From Helopsaltes ochotensis (taxonomy: Eukaryota; Chordata; Aves; Passeriformes; Locustellidae), in assembly GCA_013400155.1 (NCBI GenBank), contig VXBM01000425.1, forward strand, positions 266,216 to 330,215: DNA of 64,000 nt, in the 5' to 3' direction. Positions 20,801 to 31,635 of the stretch are shown piece by piece; position 1 is the first letter of the stretch; each line of letters opens with the position of its first letter. The translations under genes were made by a program, and so were the position numbers. Under the pieces are notes generated by a model. That model searched no databases. It worked only from the letters and a program-made list of their open reading frames with translations, and was not told where the DNA came from.

Positions 20801-23800
20801 AAGGTTAAACTGTTTACTAAGGGAAAGAAAAAAATGGAAGAATTTAATGTGTCTTGGCTCCGCAGTGAATAATTGTTCTTATATTTGGTCCACTTCTAGT
20901 TGATATTTAGTTTTGCCAGTCAGTTCATATGATGGTTTTGTAGTGCTTTTGTGCACGATTTGCATTCACTAACAATGCTGAGCTAACTAACAAGCTAACA
21001 TTAACAAACCAGATGTAAAGGGAATGTGACTTGATCTTTTCAGCTGTCTTTTTTTTTCCAATTAGAGTCTTTCTATCTGAGAAAGTTTGTGTGTCAGTAT
21101 TAAAAGGAAGTAGGAATATATGAAAATATATGGATCTTATTAAACAGCTATTCTGGGGATAATTTTTGCAGTCATTACTGCTGCCATAGACAAAAACAAA
21201 TATTTCAATTGCTACTACAGACATTCTCTAACAGTGCTAGATTTGAAATATTGCCTAGAAAAGTAGCAGTAAACTAAAAGCAATTTTTAAATTAAGAATG
21301 TTCAACTTCTGAATATTTCTGGGGTTTTTTTTAGGCAAACATATTTCAATTCAGAGACACCTTGCTGATCTAGAGAAACTGGCTGATCTGAGTGAAGGTG
21401 AGTTTTCCACAGCAATGTCCCAGAACACAAATCTTCATGTTACAGGTATTTACATTTTCTTTTTCATTTTATCTTCTACACACTACATATATTTATGATA
21501 TTTAAACACGAGAGGTTTTGTAAAAAAAGGGCTTTATGATTTATTCTCTTGTTCTTCTGCTAAATTCTGCCTGAGAGGTTGTTTGACATTCATCTAGTTT
21601 TTATTGAGGTTAGTCCTTCAAGGGCTTCAACACCTTTGTTGCACAGCCTTGCCTTTGCTTTTTGTGTCTCACATGCAGGATTTTCAAGAATTATTTTATG
21701 TTTTTCAAAATTATTTTAGATAGGGTACATTCCCTTTTTTTTACAGCTTAAATAGGTATCAGCTACTTGCTTTGTCCAAAAGATCCAGGAGTTGGAACGA
21801 CAAAGTCTTGTTCTAACCTGATATGTTGGGGGTTTTGGTTTGGTTTTTTTTTAAACATTTCAAGTCTTTGCATGTCATCTGTAAAGTTGTGTTGTTCCTC
21901 AGCGCTTTTCAGAAGTTTCGTTAGCCTCATGTTGTTGGAGTAAAAAAATACTAGAAACCAAAACCTAAAGGTTGTAAAAGTTAATTTTAAAGTTATAGTG
22001 ATTTTGGTCTGTATTCTATGGAGCAGAAAGAGGAAACCCATGAATTTGAAGTTTGTGCATGAAGTAGAATGTTCCCTGAGGATTTCATCTCTAACTTGTG
22101 TTGATTTTACCTTTAGCCTTTTTCCTCTTGGCCTGCATCTCAGCTAACACAAATAGTAACTGCATTTCGTGTTTCTCATAGTTTTTAACTATTTTCAGAT
22201 GAAAGGAAGCCTTGTCCATTGTGTCCTGAGGAGAAATTCAAAGCTTGCTATAGCCACAAACTCCATCGTCACTTGCAGAATTTGCACTGGAAGGTTTCTG
22301 TTGAATTTGAAGGTAATGGCAGCTGGGCTTGAATAGTAAATACTGGGAGAAATTGTGGGTATGTTCTGTGTTTCATCTTTCAAAATTCGTCTTGAGCATT
22401 TTGTTACCAGCTCTGAATTAGAACCATGTTTTGACAGAATGAATTTTGAGTTGAGATGTAAAATGTAAATGTGAAATAACTCTATTCTTCTCTAGCCAAA
22501 ATGGTTACAGTAGTACATTTTCTCTTTAGAATAACACTCCAATTACTGCTTGGCATGTCATGAAAAATACAATAAAATTTAAAATATGTGTGTAATAAAA
22601 ACTACTTCATTAAAAGTTTCAGTTAAATATTAATAAGAATCGGACACACGCGGGTGGTCAATTTTGGTGGATCATAAAGATTCCATGGATTCTGATAAAC
22701 ACTTGAAGTCTTCATGTATTATCAGTATTTAGTAGCTTTAATAATTTTTTAATAAACTCTGTGATCTGCTTGTAAGATGCATCTCTGCAAGAAATCAGTG
22801 CAAGAAGTTTAGGAAGGAAAATAAAGTGACCAGTGTGTGGTTTTTAAAAATCCAGTGTATGGGTTTGTGGGAAGTAAAGGGACTATTTAGAGGATAAGCA
22901 AGATAAAGTTGAACCATAAAAGTTCCAGCTGGGCTATCAGGTATCTCATTTTGGTTTTCTTTAACTGTGGAACATATGCTTATAGGAATCTTCACACAAA
23001 TCTTTTAGCCAGGTATTTTTGTGAAAGACTCACAGGTACTTTTGAACTGGAGACTTGGTGTAGCTTTGTAAGATGCTCAGAGACTTATTTTAATAAATTT
23101 TAAATTCTTTGCATTTTAAAGTTTCAAATGTATAATTAGCTGATAATTTTCCCTGTGCAGAGAGTGAATGTAGCAGGTAATTGGTGATGTTCTCTTATTG
23201 CTATCTTGTGCAATCTGAAGTGAGAGCATGTGATGCAGGCCTGTTGATTTACTGTTCTGGGGTGGCCTTTGTTTTCCAGGGTACAGAATGTGCATCTGTC
23301 ACTTATCCTGTCGGCCAGTAAAACCCAACCTTGTTGGAGACCAGGTAAAAAACACAGAAATTCTTGTTATTGTACAAAGGGGAGGAATTGGGTGACTGAG
23401 GGGAACTTCTGAGATCTGCTTGGTTGCCAAATACATCTTGCTCCTCTGTGTGATGCCAAAAGCTTGCTGGTCCAGGATGTGTGATAGAGCCCTTAGGTAG
23501 CTGCACGTAGTTGTACCTCTCCCGTGGTGGGGGGCAGCTGCCTAGATCAGCTCTGGCTGTAAATTCCAGCTATCTTGAGTGCTCTAGAGGTAACAGACAG
23601 ATGACTTCTCATATGCCTGTGTTCAGTTCTACTTCAACCATGCTTTATGTGTTCTGAAACTACATAAGAGACTCTGTTTTACAGACATTGTCCAAGATGG
23701 GAGCTCATTACCACTGTATCATCTGCTCAGCGACTATAGTACGAAGAACTGACATGATAGGGCACATTAATCGTCACGTGAATAAGGGAGAGACTGAGTC

Positions 23801-26800
23801 GAGGTTCAGCACAGGTGAGCTCTGACTGACAGGAGACATTCAGGCTTTACCTGTCATGTACCACATGCAGTAACTGTGATAAGGGGTGGGAAACACGAGA
23901 GAAATTCAGAAACAAGAGTTAGCCTTTCTAAAGAAAAATCTGCCCTTCATATTTCAGACCTTACGTTTCATCAGAGGTGTAGCAGAGCTGTGATTTAGTC
24001 TTGCATTGACCGGTTCTTGTGTTCTTATTAATAACTAGTATTCCCCTCATCCTTAATGCTGTAAGTACCAGCTCGTGTGTCTCCAGAAGAGTGAGGGACA
24101 TGGCACCCACAGGAGAAAAAGTCTGGGGTAAATCTTTCTGCCATGTAAAACTCCTCTGCATTTTATCCAGACTGGGTTTTTAACCGGCCTGGGTTTCCAA
24201 AACAAGGTGATGTTTTTTCACTCCCAGAGAGTCGTGATAAAGGTGTCAGTAGTTCTTTGGTGAATTACAATCGTACCTGACTTCGTCCAGAAGGAGACTT
24301 TGGTTTCTAAACTTGCATAAACTAGGTTTAAAACATTTTAAATAATTGGAATGCCAGTCATTTGGTGCCTGGGCATCAAGTTTGCATGTCTGAGAAGTGA
24401 TAGTAGTACCATATTCCATATCTCTATAGATTTTGTGCTGTGAAATACATTGATCTCTGCATGCTGCCCTTTAGAGCTGTGAGTAAAGAATGGCCCATTT
24501 AGCATTTTTTTAAAAAGTGCTTGAGGCGGTTTTAGCTCATGGGGGAGGAGAAATCCGGAGCTTTTGTGATCTGAAGGCACTTGGCAGCTCTTGGGGCCCC
24601 TGAAGGTGGAGCAGATACACCATGTGTGTGTTTGAAAGCCCTGAGGGAGGCAGGGTGAGCACTGGAAGGTATCCACCCGGTTGATACAAATTTTTCCTGG
24701 TTGTTCCTAGGTACGTTTTAGACTGGGGATGAATTGTTCAGAGAAATGGCAGCCTGTGTTTACAGCTGCCAGATCTGAAAGCTTGTTTTGTCACAGACTG
24801 TTTACACAGAGCTCTGGTGCTGGAATTGTCCATGTGCTTGTGCTGTTCATGCACATTGCATGGGGCTGTTCATGCAGTTCAGTGAGACACGTTCAGGACT
24901 ATGTTAGCATGGTTTTAATTAATTAGCAATGTATTATGTTTAAATATGCAAATCAAATGTGCTAAGCCTCAAGCTCAGGGGCTGGCTTTCTTAAACTGGA
25001 GTGGATACGTAAGAGCCCAACTGAGAAACAAATCTGATGTTTTATGAGAAGAAATTTGTGGTAGAGCATGATCCTTATTTGCCACTTTTGATATTAGAAG
25101 ATAAATTGTTGCCTGCTTCCCCCCTCATCCTTGTAAACTGGTCCATGTGCTGGTTGGATTGCAGCATAATCCAGACTTCCTGCTTTATGGGAGCAGTTTT
25201 TCAATGTAATTTACCAACTGTGTTAACATTAATTTCAGCTCTCACTGATTCTTTCCTTCTGCCTCAATTACTTGTTTCAGTTCGTGCTCCCAAGTCGTCT
25301 TACAAAGTGGTGAAAGAGTCAGCCACAGATGTGCAGGTTCTCCCCAACCACTCCACGCCCCAGAAAACAGATTCCTATTTTAATCCTAAAATGAAACTCA
25401 ACAGGTGAGAGAGCAGGGAGTGGGAGGATGCATCAGAGGGGTGAGAAGTTTGTAGTGAAAAATCTCTGTTTTGAAAAGCAACCCTGCAAAACCTCTGCTC
25501 AGAGGGCAGGAGAAAAGAGTTTCTCATCAGATAACTCTTCTTGACAAATAATATCTATACCCAAGAACACTATATGTGAAATAGTGTCATTTCTGAAGTA
25601 ATTAAATATTTCCCTGTAATTAGTAGATCTTACCTTAAGAATACTCTGCTGTAGAATTCAACCTTTCAGCATAGCTGAGGTTTTTGATTTACACTTTTTC
25701 CCTGTAAAAGGTGGAGTTTAGCTTAAATATTCCATTGTTAGATTAAAGGGAAATGAATCAAGAAAAGGAAGTAAAAATGTTCTCTCAATTTACAGCCTGT
25801 GGCCATTTCTTATCTTCCAGGCAGTTGATATTCTGTGCACTGGCCGTGCTTGCTGGGGAGCGCAAACCCATTGAGTGTTTGGATGCTTTTGGTGCCACTG
25901 GTAAAGTCCATTTCTTTATTATTTTGTTAAATATCCAATAGGAGGAAGCAGCAGAAATTCATAGCTGACATCACATACTCAAAAATAACGTGGGGTACAC
26001 AATAATTTTCTTCCTTAGGCAGGGAGTCATGAGCTTCCATACAAAAAGACAGCTGTCAAAAGCTGTATTAAGGCTTTTTAAAAAGCTGTAAATAATATTA
26101 AAGTTCAGTGGTCTTCTTAAAATCAGTTTTCCTAATGTCCCTAAATGCTCTTTTTTTTCCTCAGGTATCATGGGATTGCAGTGGGCAAAGCACCTCAGAA
26201 GTTCTGTGAAAGTTACAATTAACGATTGTAATGAAAATTCTGTGACAATGATTAAGGAAAATTGTCATTTAAACAAAATGAAGGTGAAACTGAACATCGG
26301 GGAAGAAGACAATGATGAAACTGTGGGAAATGGAGAAGAAAATAGTGACACCATCGAGGTGACAAAAATGGATGCCAATGTTGTCATGCATTTGAGATCA
26401 TTTGATTTTATGTAAGTGTTGAATGTTTCTGTTAATTTTCTGGTTTGGTAATGACACACCCCACCCATCTTCCCAGTATGTGACTATTTGGAGAAATTGG
26501 AATGATAAATCAACCAACAGTCACTTGAAATGTAATTTTGTTGTCCCAGAAATGGTGTGGGGATAGAACTTTATTCTTAAGTGTTTTAGAAAGTGCCTGA
26601 AAAATATTAGTCTTTATTAAATTCAGAATGGATTATAAATATACATAAAAATTTTAACCCAGGCTGGGTTTTTTTAATAACTTCATTGTCTGTTTGCTGA
26701 AAGGAAATACCAAATCAGCTTGGGGGTTTTTTTAAACTTCTTTTAGTTTAAAATGCTTTTTGTTGCATCTCTTGTTTTTATCCATTTTGCAGCATATTAA

Positions 26801-29800
26801 CTTTGAATTAAAGCAGGCTGATTCTTCCAGGTTGAGGATATGGATGCATACATTCAAACCCTTTACAGATATCCAAATAAGCGGTGGGATTTTTTTGTGT
26901 TATTAATGACTAACATCCAGATCTAAGCAGTGCTGGAAGTGTCAGTCCTGTTCCTTCTTTCTGTTTTAAATGTGATCACAGGTGAAGGTTATAAAACAGT
27001 GTTTCCCTCAATGTAAAGCCAGACTCTGGAGCATTTACAAACACTCCGTGGTACATCCTCTCTTTTCAGCCATTTGGACCCCTTTGGATCTTCTGTGAAT
27101 TACCTGGACTCTGCCTTTAGAAATGTGAGAAACCTTGGGATTGTGTCACTGACATCCACAGACATCAGCTCCCTGTATGCCAAGGCTCAGCACGTGGCCC
27201 TGCGTCACTATGGCTGCAATATTGTCAGAACTGAGTACTACAAGGAGCTGGCAGCCAGGACTGTAATTGCTGCTGTCACAAGGTACTGCTAAACCATTTC
27301 CAGTTAGGGTAAAAAATTATTACGTAATTATTAGAAATAATTAGTGACTGAGCAACGTGAAAATGCATCAGTAGTGTAGGGGACAGTGGGATGGTAATGT
27401 GAAAAAAAAAGGTCTTAAAATCTCTTTTATTTCTCTATCAATTTTGCCATTTTAGAGCTCTATAGGACTTCCTAAATACAAAACAAACTGCTTGAATGGC
27501 TTCTAGCTGAGCATTTCAGTTAGACTTGCTTCAGTGGAACCTGATGTTCACTGCAGAGCCTCATACTTGAGGTTCAAAAGATGGATGTGATTACTGACTT
27601 GTGAAACCAGTTATTTGCATATAGATATTCTCAGTAAACTCAGTCTGTTAAATAAATGAAGACTTAAAACCTAATTGGAGAAAAAAGGTACAAGCAAGAG
27701 GATGGGATAAGATAAGGAGGAAACGAAATCACCAGAGGTTTTGAGAATGCCAGAGCAGAAATGCTGACCTGAGCATGTTTAGATTTCCCTTGTCCTCTCC
27801 GTGCACATGTGATGATGCAGGTGGCAGACCAGTATTTCTAGCTGTGATAAAAAGAAGTAAATTTAGATTTGCTTGGCCTGCCAGGAAGGCCACAAAACGA
27901 GGCACTTCAGAAAGAACGCTTCCTCCTGATCTCTCTAGGAAGTGGAGGAGCTCAAGAGCCGTGCAGCAGGTTCAGGTGTCCATGGCAGTGTTTGCCCGCT
28001 GAATTCAGCACAATTTGGTGTTGGTGTGTGTCTCTCCCCCCAGAGCTGCAGCTCGCTGTAACAAAGGCATTGAGGTGCTGCTGGCAGTCGCTCTGGAACA
28101 CTTTGTTCTGGTGGTGGTCAGAGTCTTACGGGGCCCAACCCCTGCGGACGATTCGGCAAAGAAGGTCCGATACCTCATCCACTGCCAGTGGTGTGAAGAG
28201 AGGGTTTTCCAGAAAGAGGGAAATATGGTGGAAGGTAAATGGCTTTTCTTTTGCACTTTATCTCTCTGTTCTATGCCCTGTTTATATTTAGATTCCATTA
28301 GTAACAATTCCCTTGTATGTAACGAGTGATTTGTGTGAGGTGGAGAGGGCACTGTGCTTCATGGCCACGGGCTGGATTGGTTGTCTGCATGGATTTTCCT
28401 GTAAATGGACTGGATTTGTGGCACAAATTGCTCAGGTTGTGGCTGTCCTGTCCCTGGCCATGTCCAAGCCCAGGTTGGACAGGGCTTGGAGCAGCCTGGG
28501 GTAGTGGAAGGTGTCCCTGTCCATGGCAGGGGGTGGCACTGGATGAGCTTTAAGGTCCCTTCCAACCCAAACCATTCTGAGATTTGTTTCTACGCAGGAC
28601 ATCCTCCCAGCCTGCTGCGGCTGCAGGAGCTGCCAGGATGCCTAGTGTGTTCATGGATCTGCCAATTCAGGGAAAGCCCTAGGAGTGGGATAGCCTTTGA
28701 TACTGTTGGGTTCCTCCAGACAGCAGCAGCTGGATAGCTCTTGGTGTCAGATTGCTTTTTTGCTGCATTTCTGTTCCTTAAAATGCAGTGGACTGATCAG
28801 TCTGGCTTTCCGCTGCTGTTGTTAACGGGCTGTCTCCACACACAGGTTAGCAGAGGGAGGAGACAAAAACTGCACTCCTGGAGGTGCTGGTTTGAATGAA
28901 TATAAACCCTAAAACCTTATTTCCAAGTTTGTGGCTCTTGGATAGCTTGCTATCAACTCATGGTGTCTTTGCCCTGCTCAGAGTCAGATGCATGAGCATG
29001 CAATGAGCCTGCAACAAAGTTGTTTAAACATCAGATAAAAGTCTTAAGGATGGGGGTGAGTAGCTGACTACAGTGCTTTGGTAGAGATTTTAATTTGTAA
29101 ATGATTTGTTTGCATAATGCCTTAATTGCACAGGGCTTACAAGACTCGTAGGTGGAATGTGTTTTGCAGATGTAACTGGCTGATGTTTCACATTTTTTAG
29201 TTGGCACTTACTGTTAACCTGGACAGCTGCTTATGTAGCAGTAGGAAAGCAAATATTTTCCTTGTTACTTGAAAGAAACATGGGGAAGTTATGTTGCTAT
29301 TTTTTTCTTCAGTGTTTTAACACTGCTTAAAGATCAAGTCGTCAATCACTAAATCTCACCATGAGCTGCTTGGCAGAAGTGAAAATAGTGTCACACTTCT
29401 GCTGTTGCCCTTCCAAATACCTCACTGAAGTGAGCTCCCACTGCATCTCTCTGCCTCTGCAGTAACACAGGCATGGCTGCATACTTCCAAACAATTTAAA
29501 TGCTGTTTTTCTGCTGCAGAAAACCCTTACCAGCAGCTGCCCTGTGACTGCTATGGCAGCATGCCTGGGAAGACAGCAGTGCTTCTTGGTCCTCTCTGGT
29601 AAGTTTGCATCACAGGACACATTTGGAGAGTCACTCTGGGTCCAGGAGCTCTGAAGCTCAGCTGTTCATACCATAACAATTTTTATTTTAGCACTACAAA
29701 GGGAGATAGAGCAATCAGGAGAAGCTCAGGAAACCAAGTGTGGATTTGCATTTAGTGGGGTATTCAGTTTTTCCTTTCATTAATCCAGTTAATAAATAGT

Positions 29801-31635
29801 AACACGTTACAAATTTCACATTCAGTGCACTTAATGGAATATGTCCTGCACAGGGAAATCTGCTTCTGTGTTCCTCTTTTTGCCAATTATCAAGTAACTC
29901 TTGTTACTCTATACTTGTGGAAAATTTATTAAATAAATCATTACATGTGCTGATGGTAATAAATACTACATTGCTTGTTAATTAATATTTGTAGAAACAA
30001 GAATAAATATTTTGAGTCTTTTAGCCATTTCAAATCAGTATTAAAAATGGTTGGCAATCGACAGTACCTTTCTTTTGGGGGCTGAATGACTTTCTCAACA
30101 TCTTAGGGCAGAAATAAAATTACTGTTCTTGAGATCTTGATTTTTTTTTTTTTTGGTTAAACAAGACCAGTGTTGCTGTCATTGCAAAAAAATCAATTCA
30201 GTGCAACGTAATTGCTAATCAATTTGGGCAAGAGAATTTTGGAGCAGCTTCCATTAAGAAGCCTTAACTTTTGACTCCTCTTGCATTTTGTAGGTCAGGA
30301 GCTCTCTTTAACACTGGATTCCTCAGGAGGATGCTCCTGGAGGCTGTGCAGTATGGCTTGGATGAAGCTCAGTCACTTCTGAAGACATTAGTTTGTGAAG
30401 CAGACTGCACAACTCCCAAACATTTTTCTACCCACGGTCCTGGTGACGAGAACAAACAAGGTAAGAAAAGGAGCAGCCTGTTCAGAGAGAGGACTGGCTT
30501 TGTGGCGATTTTTAGAGACGCTGATCTGTGATAAGTTACTTAACAGCAGTGTATCCACAGAGTTGAATGCATTATTGAATAACTGACTTATTTCCTTCTG
30601 TGTAATTAAAGCATTTTGCCACTTTACAGTAGAATTAATTTTGCCTTCTAATTGTATTCTAGAAGAGTGTGGGGTATATATTAGAACACCAAATACTTCT
30701 GCAGAATCCTACTTGGTACATGGTAAGTGGAGCATTTTGGTGTAGCTTTTTTTATATTTAACAGTATTGCACTCTGGAGTTCTTTCCCACCCATTACTGA
30801 CTTTTCTTTATCTAGAGTCATAATTATTGGTAAAAGCAGAATGCCAAATACTCTGTGAAGGCCACTTTAATTTACTTGTTACTGCTGGAAACGGCCTGTT
30901 GATTAAATTCAGGCCAGATTTTACGTCTGCAAACACCGGCTTTACAAAAGCAGGCACACAGCTGAAGCTGCTGTGTGGCTTTGTTTTCGTGTGTGCTGTC
31001 TGAGGCTTTGCTGGCATTTTCGGGGTGCCTGTGAGTACTGAGTGTTTTCTGTGGCCTTGTTGTGGTGCAGGGAAGAGGAAAAGCGAGGAGGTGCTGCGCA
31101 GCACGGCCAAGCGGCAGCGGCCCGAGCACAGCGCCGAGCACCCCCCGTTCTACTACAACATCCACCGGCACAGCATCAAGGGCATGAACATGCCAAAGTA
31201 AGTGTGGGTTCACCTTCCAGCCCGCTCTGACGCTGACGCACAGCTTGTTCTGAGCCAGCCCTGTCAGCACCACGTCCCTTCTAAGTGTGGGGGTTTGGTT
31301 TTGCTGCGTTTCTTCCCAGGTTAAATAAGTTCCTGAACTATCTGTCCGAGGCTGGATACCGCGTGAGCCGAACCCACTTCGACCCCATGGGAGTGCGCAC
31401 CAACGCGCCCCTGGCGCAGTTCAAGACTGTTCTCATGAAGTACAGCACTCCCACCTACGTGGGGGCACAGGCAGAAGGCCCTGTGCACCTCCCCGGAGAG
31501 ATCCAGGTGGGAGAGGAGGTTCCAGCTGCTCCAGCGATCAAAGTGGAGGAGGCGGAGTTAGCTGAAGATGATAAACCTGGAGTCGCCACCGCTGTGTTCA
31601 CACAGTCCTACCCCACTCACTGTGCTGCTGATTAA
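17782..31635 (+). CDS. TRMT1L: TRMT1L tRNA guanosine dimethyltransferase-like (5' end in gap)
   Basis: TRMT1L is a metazoan paralogue of the tRNA m2,2G26 methyltransferase TRMT1 and has been reported to act on position 27 of tRNA-Tyr. Sixteen exons give 750 visible residues plus stop; the initiator Met is lost in the N gap (human protein 733 residues). Counting from the first visible residue: an acidic His-Asp-rich start (1-25); an acidic linker; a zinc finger at C119/C122/H138/H143; a Cys-rich link (C156, C158, C162); a canonical C2H2 finger at C184/C187/H200/H204; then the methyltransferase domain with the SAM-binding motif DAFGATG (279-285) and the catalytic motif DPFG (370-373). The C-terminal THFDPMGVRT block is conserved; the last 50 residues are acidic and bird-specific. 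All phases agree. It is divergent from SWT1 and convergent with RNF2. Confidence 0.94.
17941..18009 (+). repeat. Perfect 23-bp tandem repeat, three copies
   Basis: Three identical head-to-tail units of CCCGGGCGGG followed by TTTGAATTTACAC occupy 17941-17963, 17964-17986 and 17987-18009. They lie 82 bases into TRMT1L intron 1, within the CpG island. Confidence 0.97.
19291..19400 (-). repeat. CR1 LINE 3' fragment, reverse
   Basis: AGAATCATGGAATAGTTTGA is the reverse complement of a CR1 tail, followed by GGGCAGGGACACCTTCCACT. It is truncated after about 110 bases. Confidence 0.85.
20346..20498 (+). CDS. TRMT1L: TRMT1L exon 2
   Basis: This 153-bp exon encodes an acidic linker, GLVVSEKVKSNNIDVKIPKS and onward to ILDLSSDYPR. 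The acceptor is GGTTTAAAG and the donor is AGAG|GTTTGC. Conservation is low but the phase fits both sides. Confidence 0.82.
21335..21445 (+). CDS. TRMT1L: TRMT1L exon 3
   Basis: This 111-bp exon encodes KHISIQRHLADLEKLADLSE, then EFSTAMSQNTNLHVT. KHISIQR-LADLE is conserved in vertebrates. A stronger-looking internal donor (GAAG|GTGAGT at 21397) has the same phase and would remove 16 residues. Confidence 0.87.
22199..22312 (+). CDS. TRMT1L: TRMT1L exon 4 (first zinc finger)
   Basis: This 114-bp exon encodes DERKPCPLCPEEKFKACYSH, then KLHRHLQNLHWKVSVEFE. It supplies the first Cys2-His2-type zinc site. Confidence 0.94.
23280..23344 (+). CDS. TRMT1L: TRMT1L exon 5
   Basis: This 65-bp exon encodes GYRMCICHLSCRPVKPNLVG and DQ. 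It is Cys-rich and well conserved. It is flanked by TTTTCCAG and CCAG|GTAAAA. Confidence 0.93.
23685..23814 (+). CDS. TRMT1L: TRMT1L exon 6 (second zinc finger)
   Basis: This 130-bp exon contains HCIICSATIVRRTDMIGHIN followed by RHVNKGE, a canonical C-x2-C-x12-H-x3-H finger. Confidence 0.95.
25281..25404 (+). CDS. TRMT1L: TRMT1L exon 7
   Basis: This 124-bp exon ends with STPQKTDSYFNPKMKLNR, the start of the methyltransferase fold. It is flanked by TGTTTCAG and ACAG|GTGAGA. Confidence 0.93.
25821..25900 (+). CDS. TRMT1L: TRMT1L exon 8 (SAM-binding motif)
   Basis: This 80-bp exon encodes QLIFCALAVLAGERKPIECL followed by DAFGATG, the SAM-binding motif I of the Trm1 family. Confidence 0.95.
26165..26411 (+). 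CDS. TRMT1L: TRMT1L exon 9
   Basis: This 247-bp exon encodes IMGLQWAKHLRSSVKVTIND, an acidic variable insert (GEEDNDETVGNGEENSD), and VTKMDANVVMHLRSFDF. The donor is TTAT|GTAAGT. Confidence 0.95.
27070..27282 (+). CDS. TRMT1L: TRMT1L exon 10 (catalytic motif)
   Basis: This 213-bp exon begins HLDPFGSSVNYLDSAFRNVR. DPFG is the catalytic motif IV of Trm1 enzymes. The HYGCNIVRTEYYKELAAR block is nearly invariant. Confidence 0.96.
28044..28234 (+). CDS. TRMT1L: TRMT1L exon 11
   Basis: This 191-bp exon encodes AAARCNKGIEVLLAVALEHF, then VLVVVRVLRG and IHCQWCEERVFQ. It is flanked by CCCCCCAG and GAAG|GTAAAT. Confidence 0.96.
28430..28583 (+). repeat. CR1 LINE 3' fragment
   Basis: GGTTGGACAGGGCTTGGAGC, GTGGAAGGTGTCCCTG and CTTCCAACCCAAACCATTCT mark a CR1 3' end in TRMT1L intron 11. 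Confidence 0.88.
29520..29598 (+). CDS. TRMT1L: TRMT1L exon 12
   Basis: This 79-bp exon encodes ENPYQQLPCDCYGSMPGKTA and VLLGPLW. It is flanked by TGCTGCAG and TCTG|GTAAGT. Confidence 0.94.
30294..30460 (+). CDS. TRMT1L: TRMT1L exon 13
   Basis: This 167-bp exon encodes SGALFNTGFLRRMLLEAVQY and onward to HGPGDENKQ. It is flanked by TTTTGTAG and CAAG|GTAAGA. Confidence 0.93.
30663..30722 (+). CDS. TRMT1L: TRMT1L exon 14
   Basis: This small 60-bp exon encodes EECGVYIRTPNTSAESYLVH. It is a variable linker, aligned with the mammalian ENGVFIKT segment. The donor is CATG|GTAAGT. Confidence 0.85.
31071..31197 (+). CDS. TRMT1L: TRMT1L exon 15
   Basis: This 127-bp exon encodes KRKSEEVLRSTAKRQRPEHS and then HPPFYYNIHRHSIKGMNMP. 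Its GC content at third codon positions is very high compared with exons 2-14. KRKSEEVL...KRQRP could be a bipartite nuclear or nucleolar signal. Confidence 0.94.
31320..31635 (+). CDS. TRMT1L: TRMT1L exon 16 (last coding exon)
   Basis: It encodes LNKFLNYLSEAGYRVSRTHF, then DPMGVRTNAPLAQFK, and an acidic C-terminus ending THCAAD, with a TAA stop at 31633-31635. The first half is conserved; the last 50 or so residues are not. Confidence 0.94.

Noticed and set aside
28869..28911. Possible alternative exon in TRMT1L intron 11
   Set aside because: No paired splice sites in a fitting phase, and no conserved peptide.
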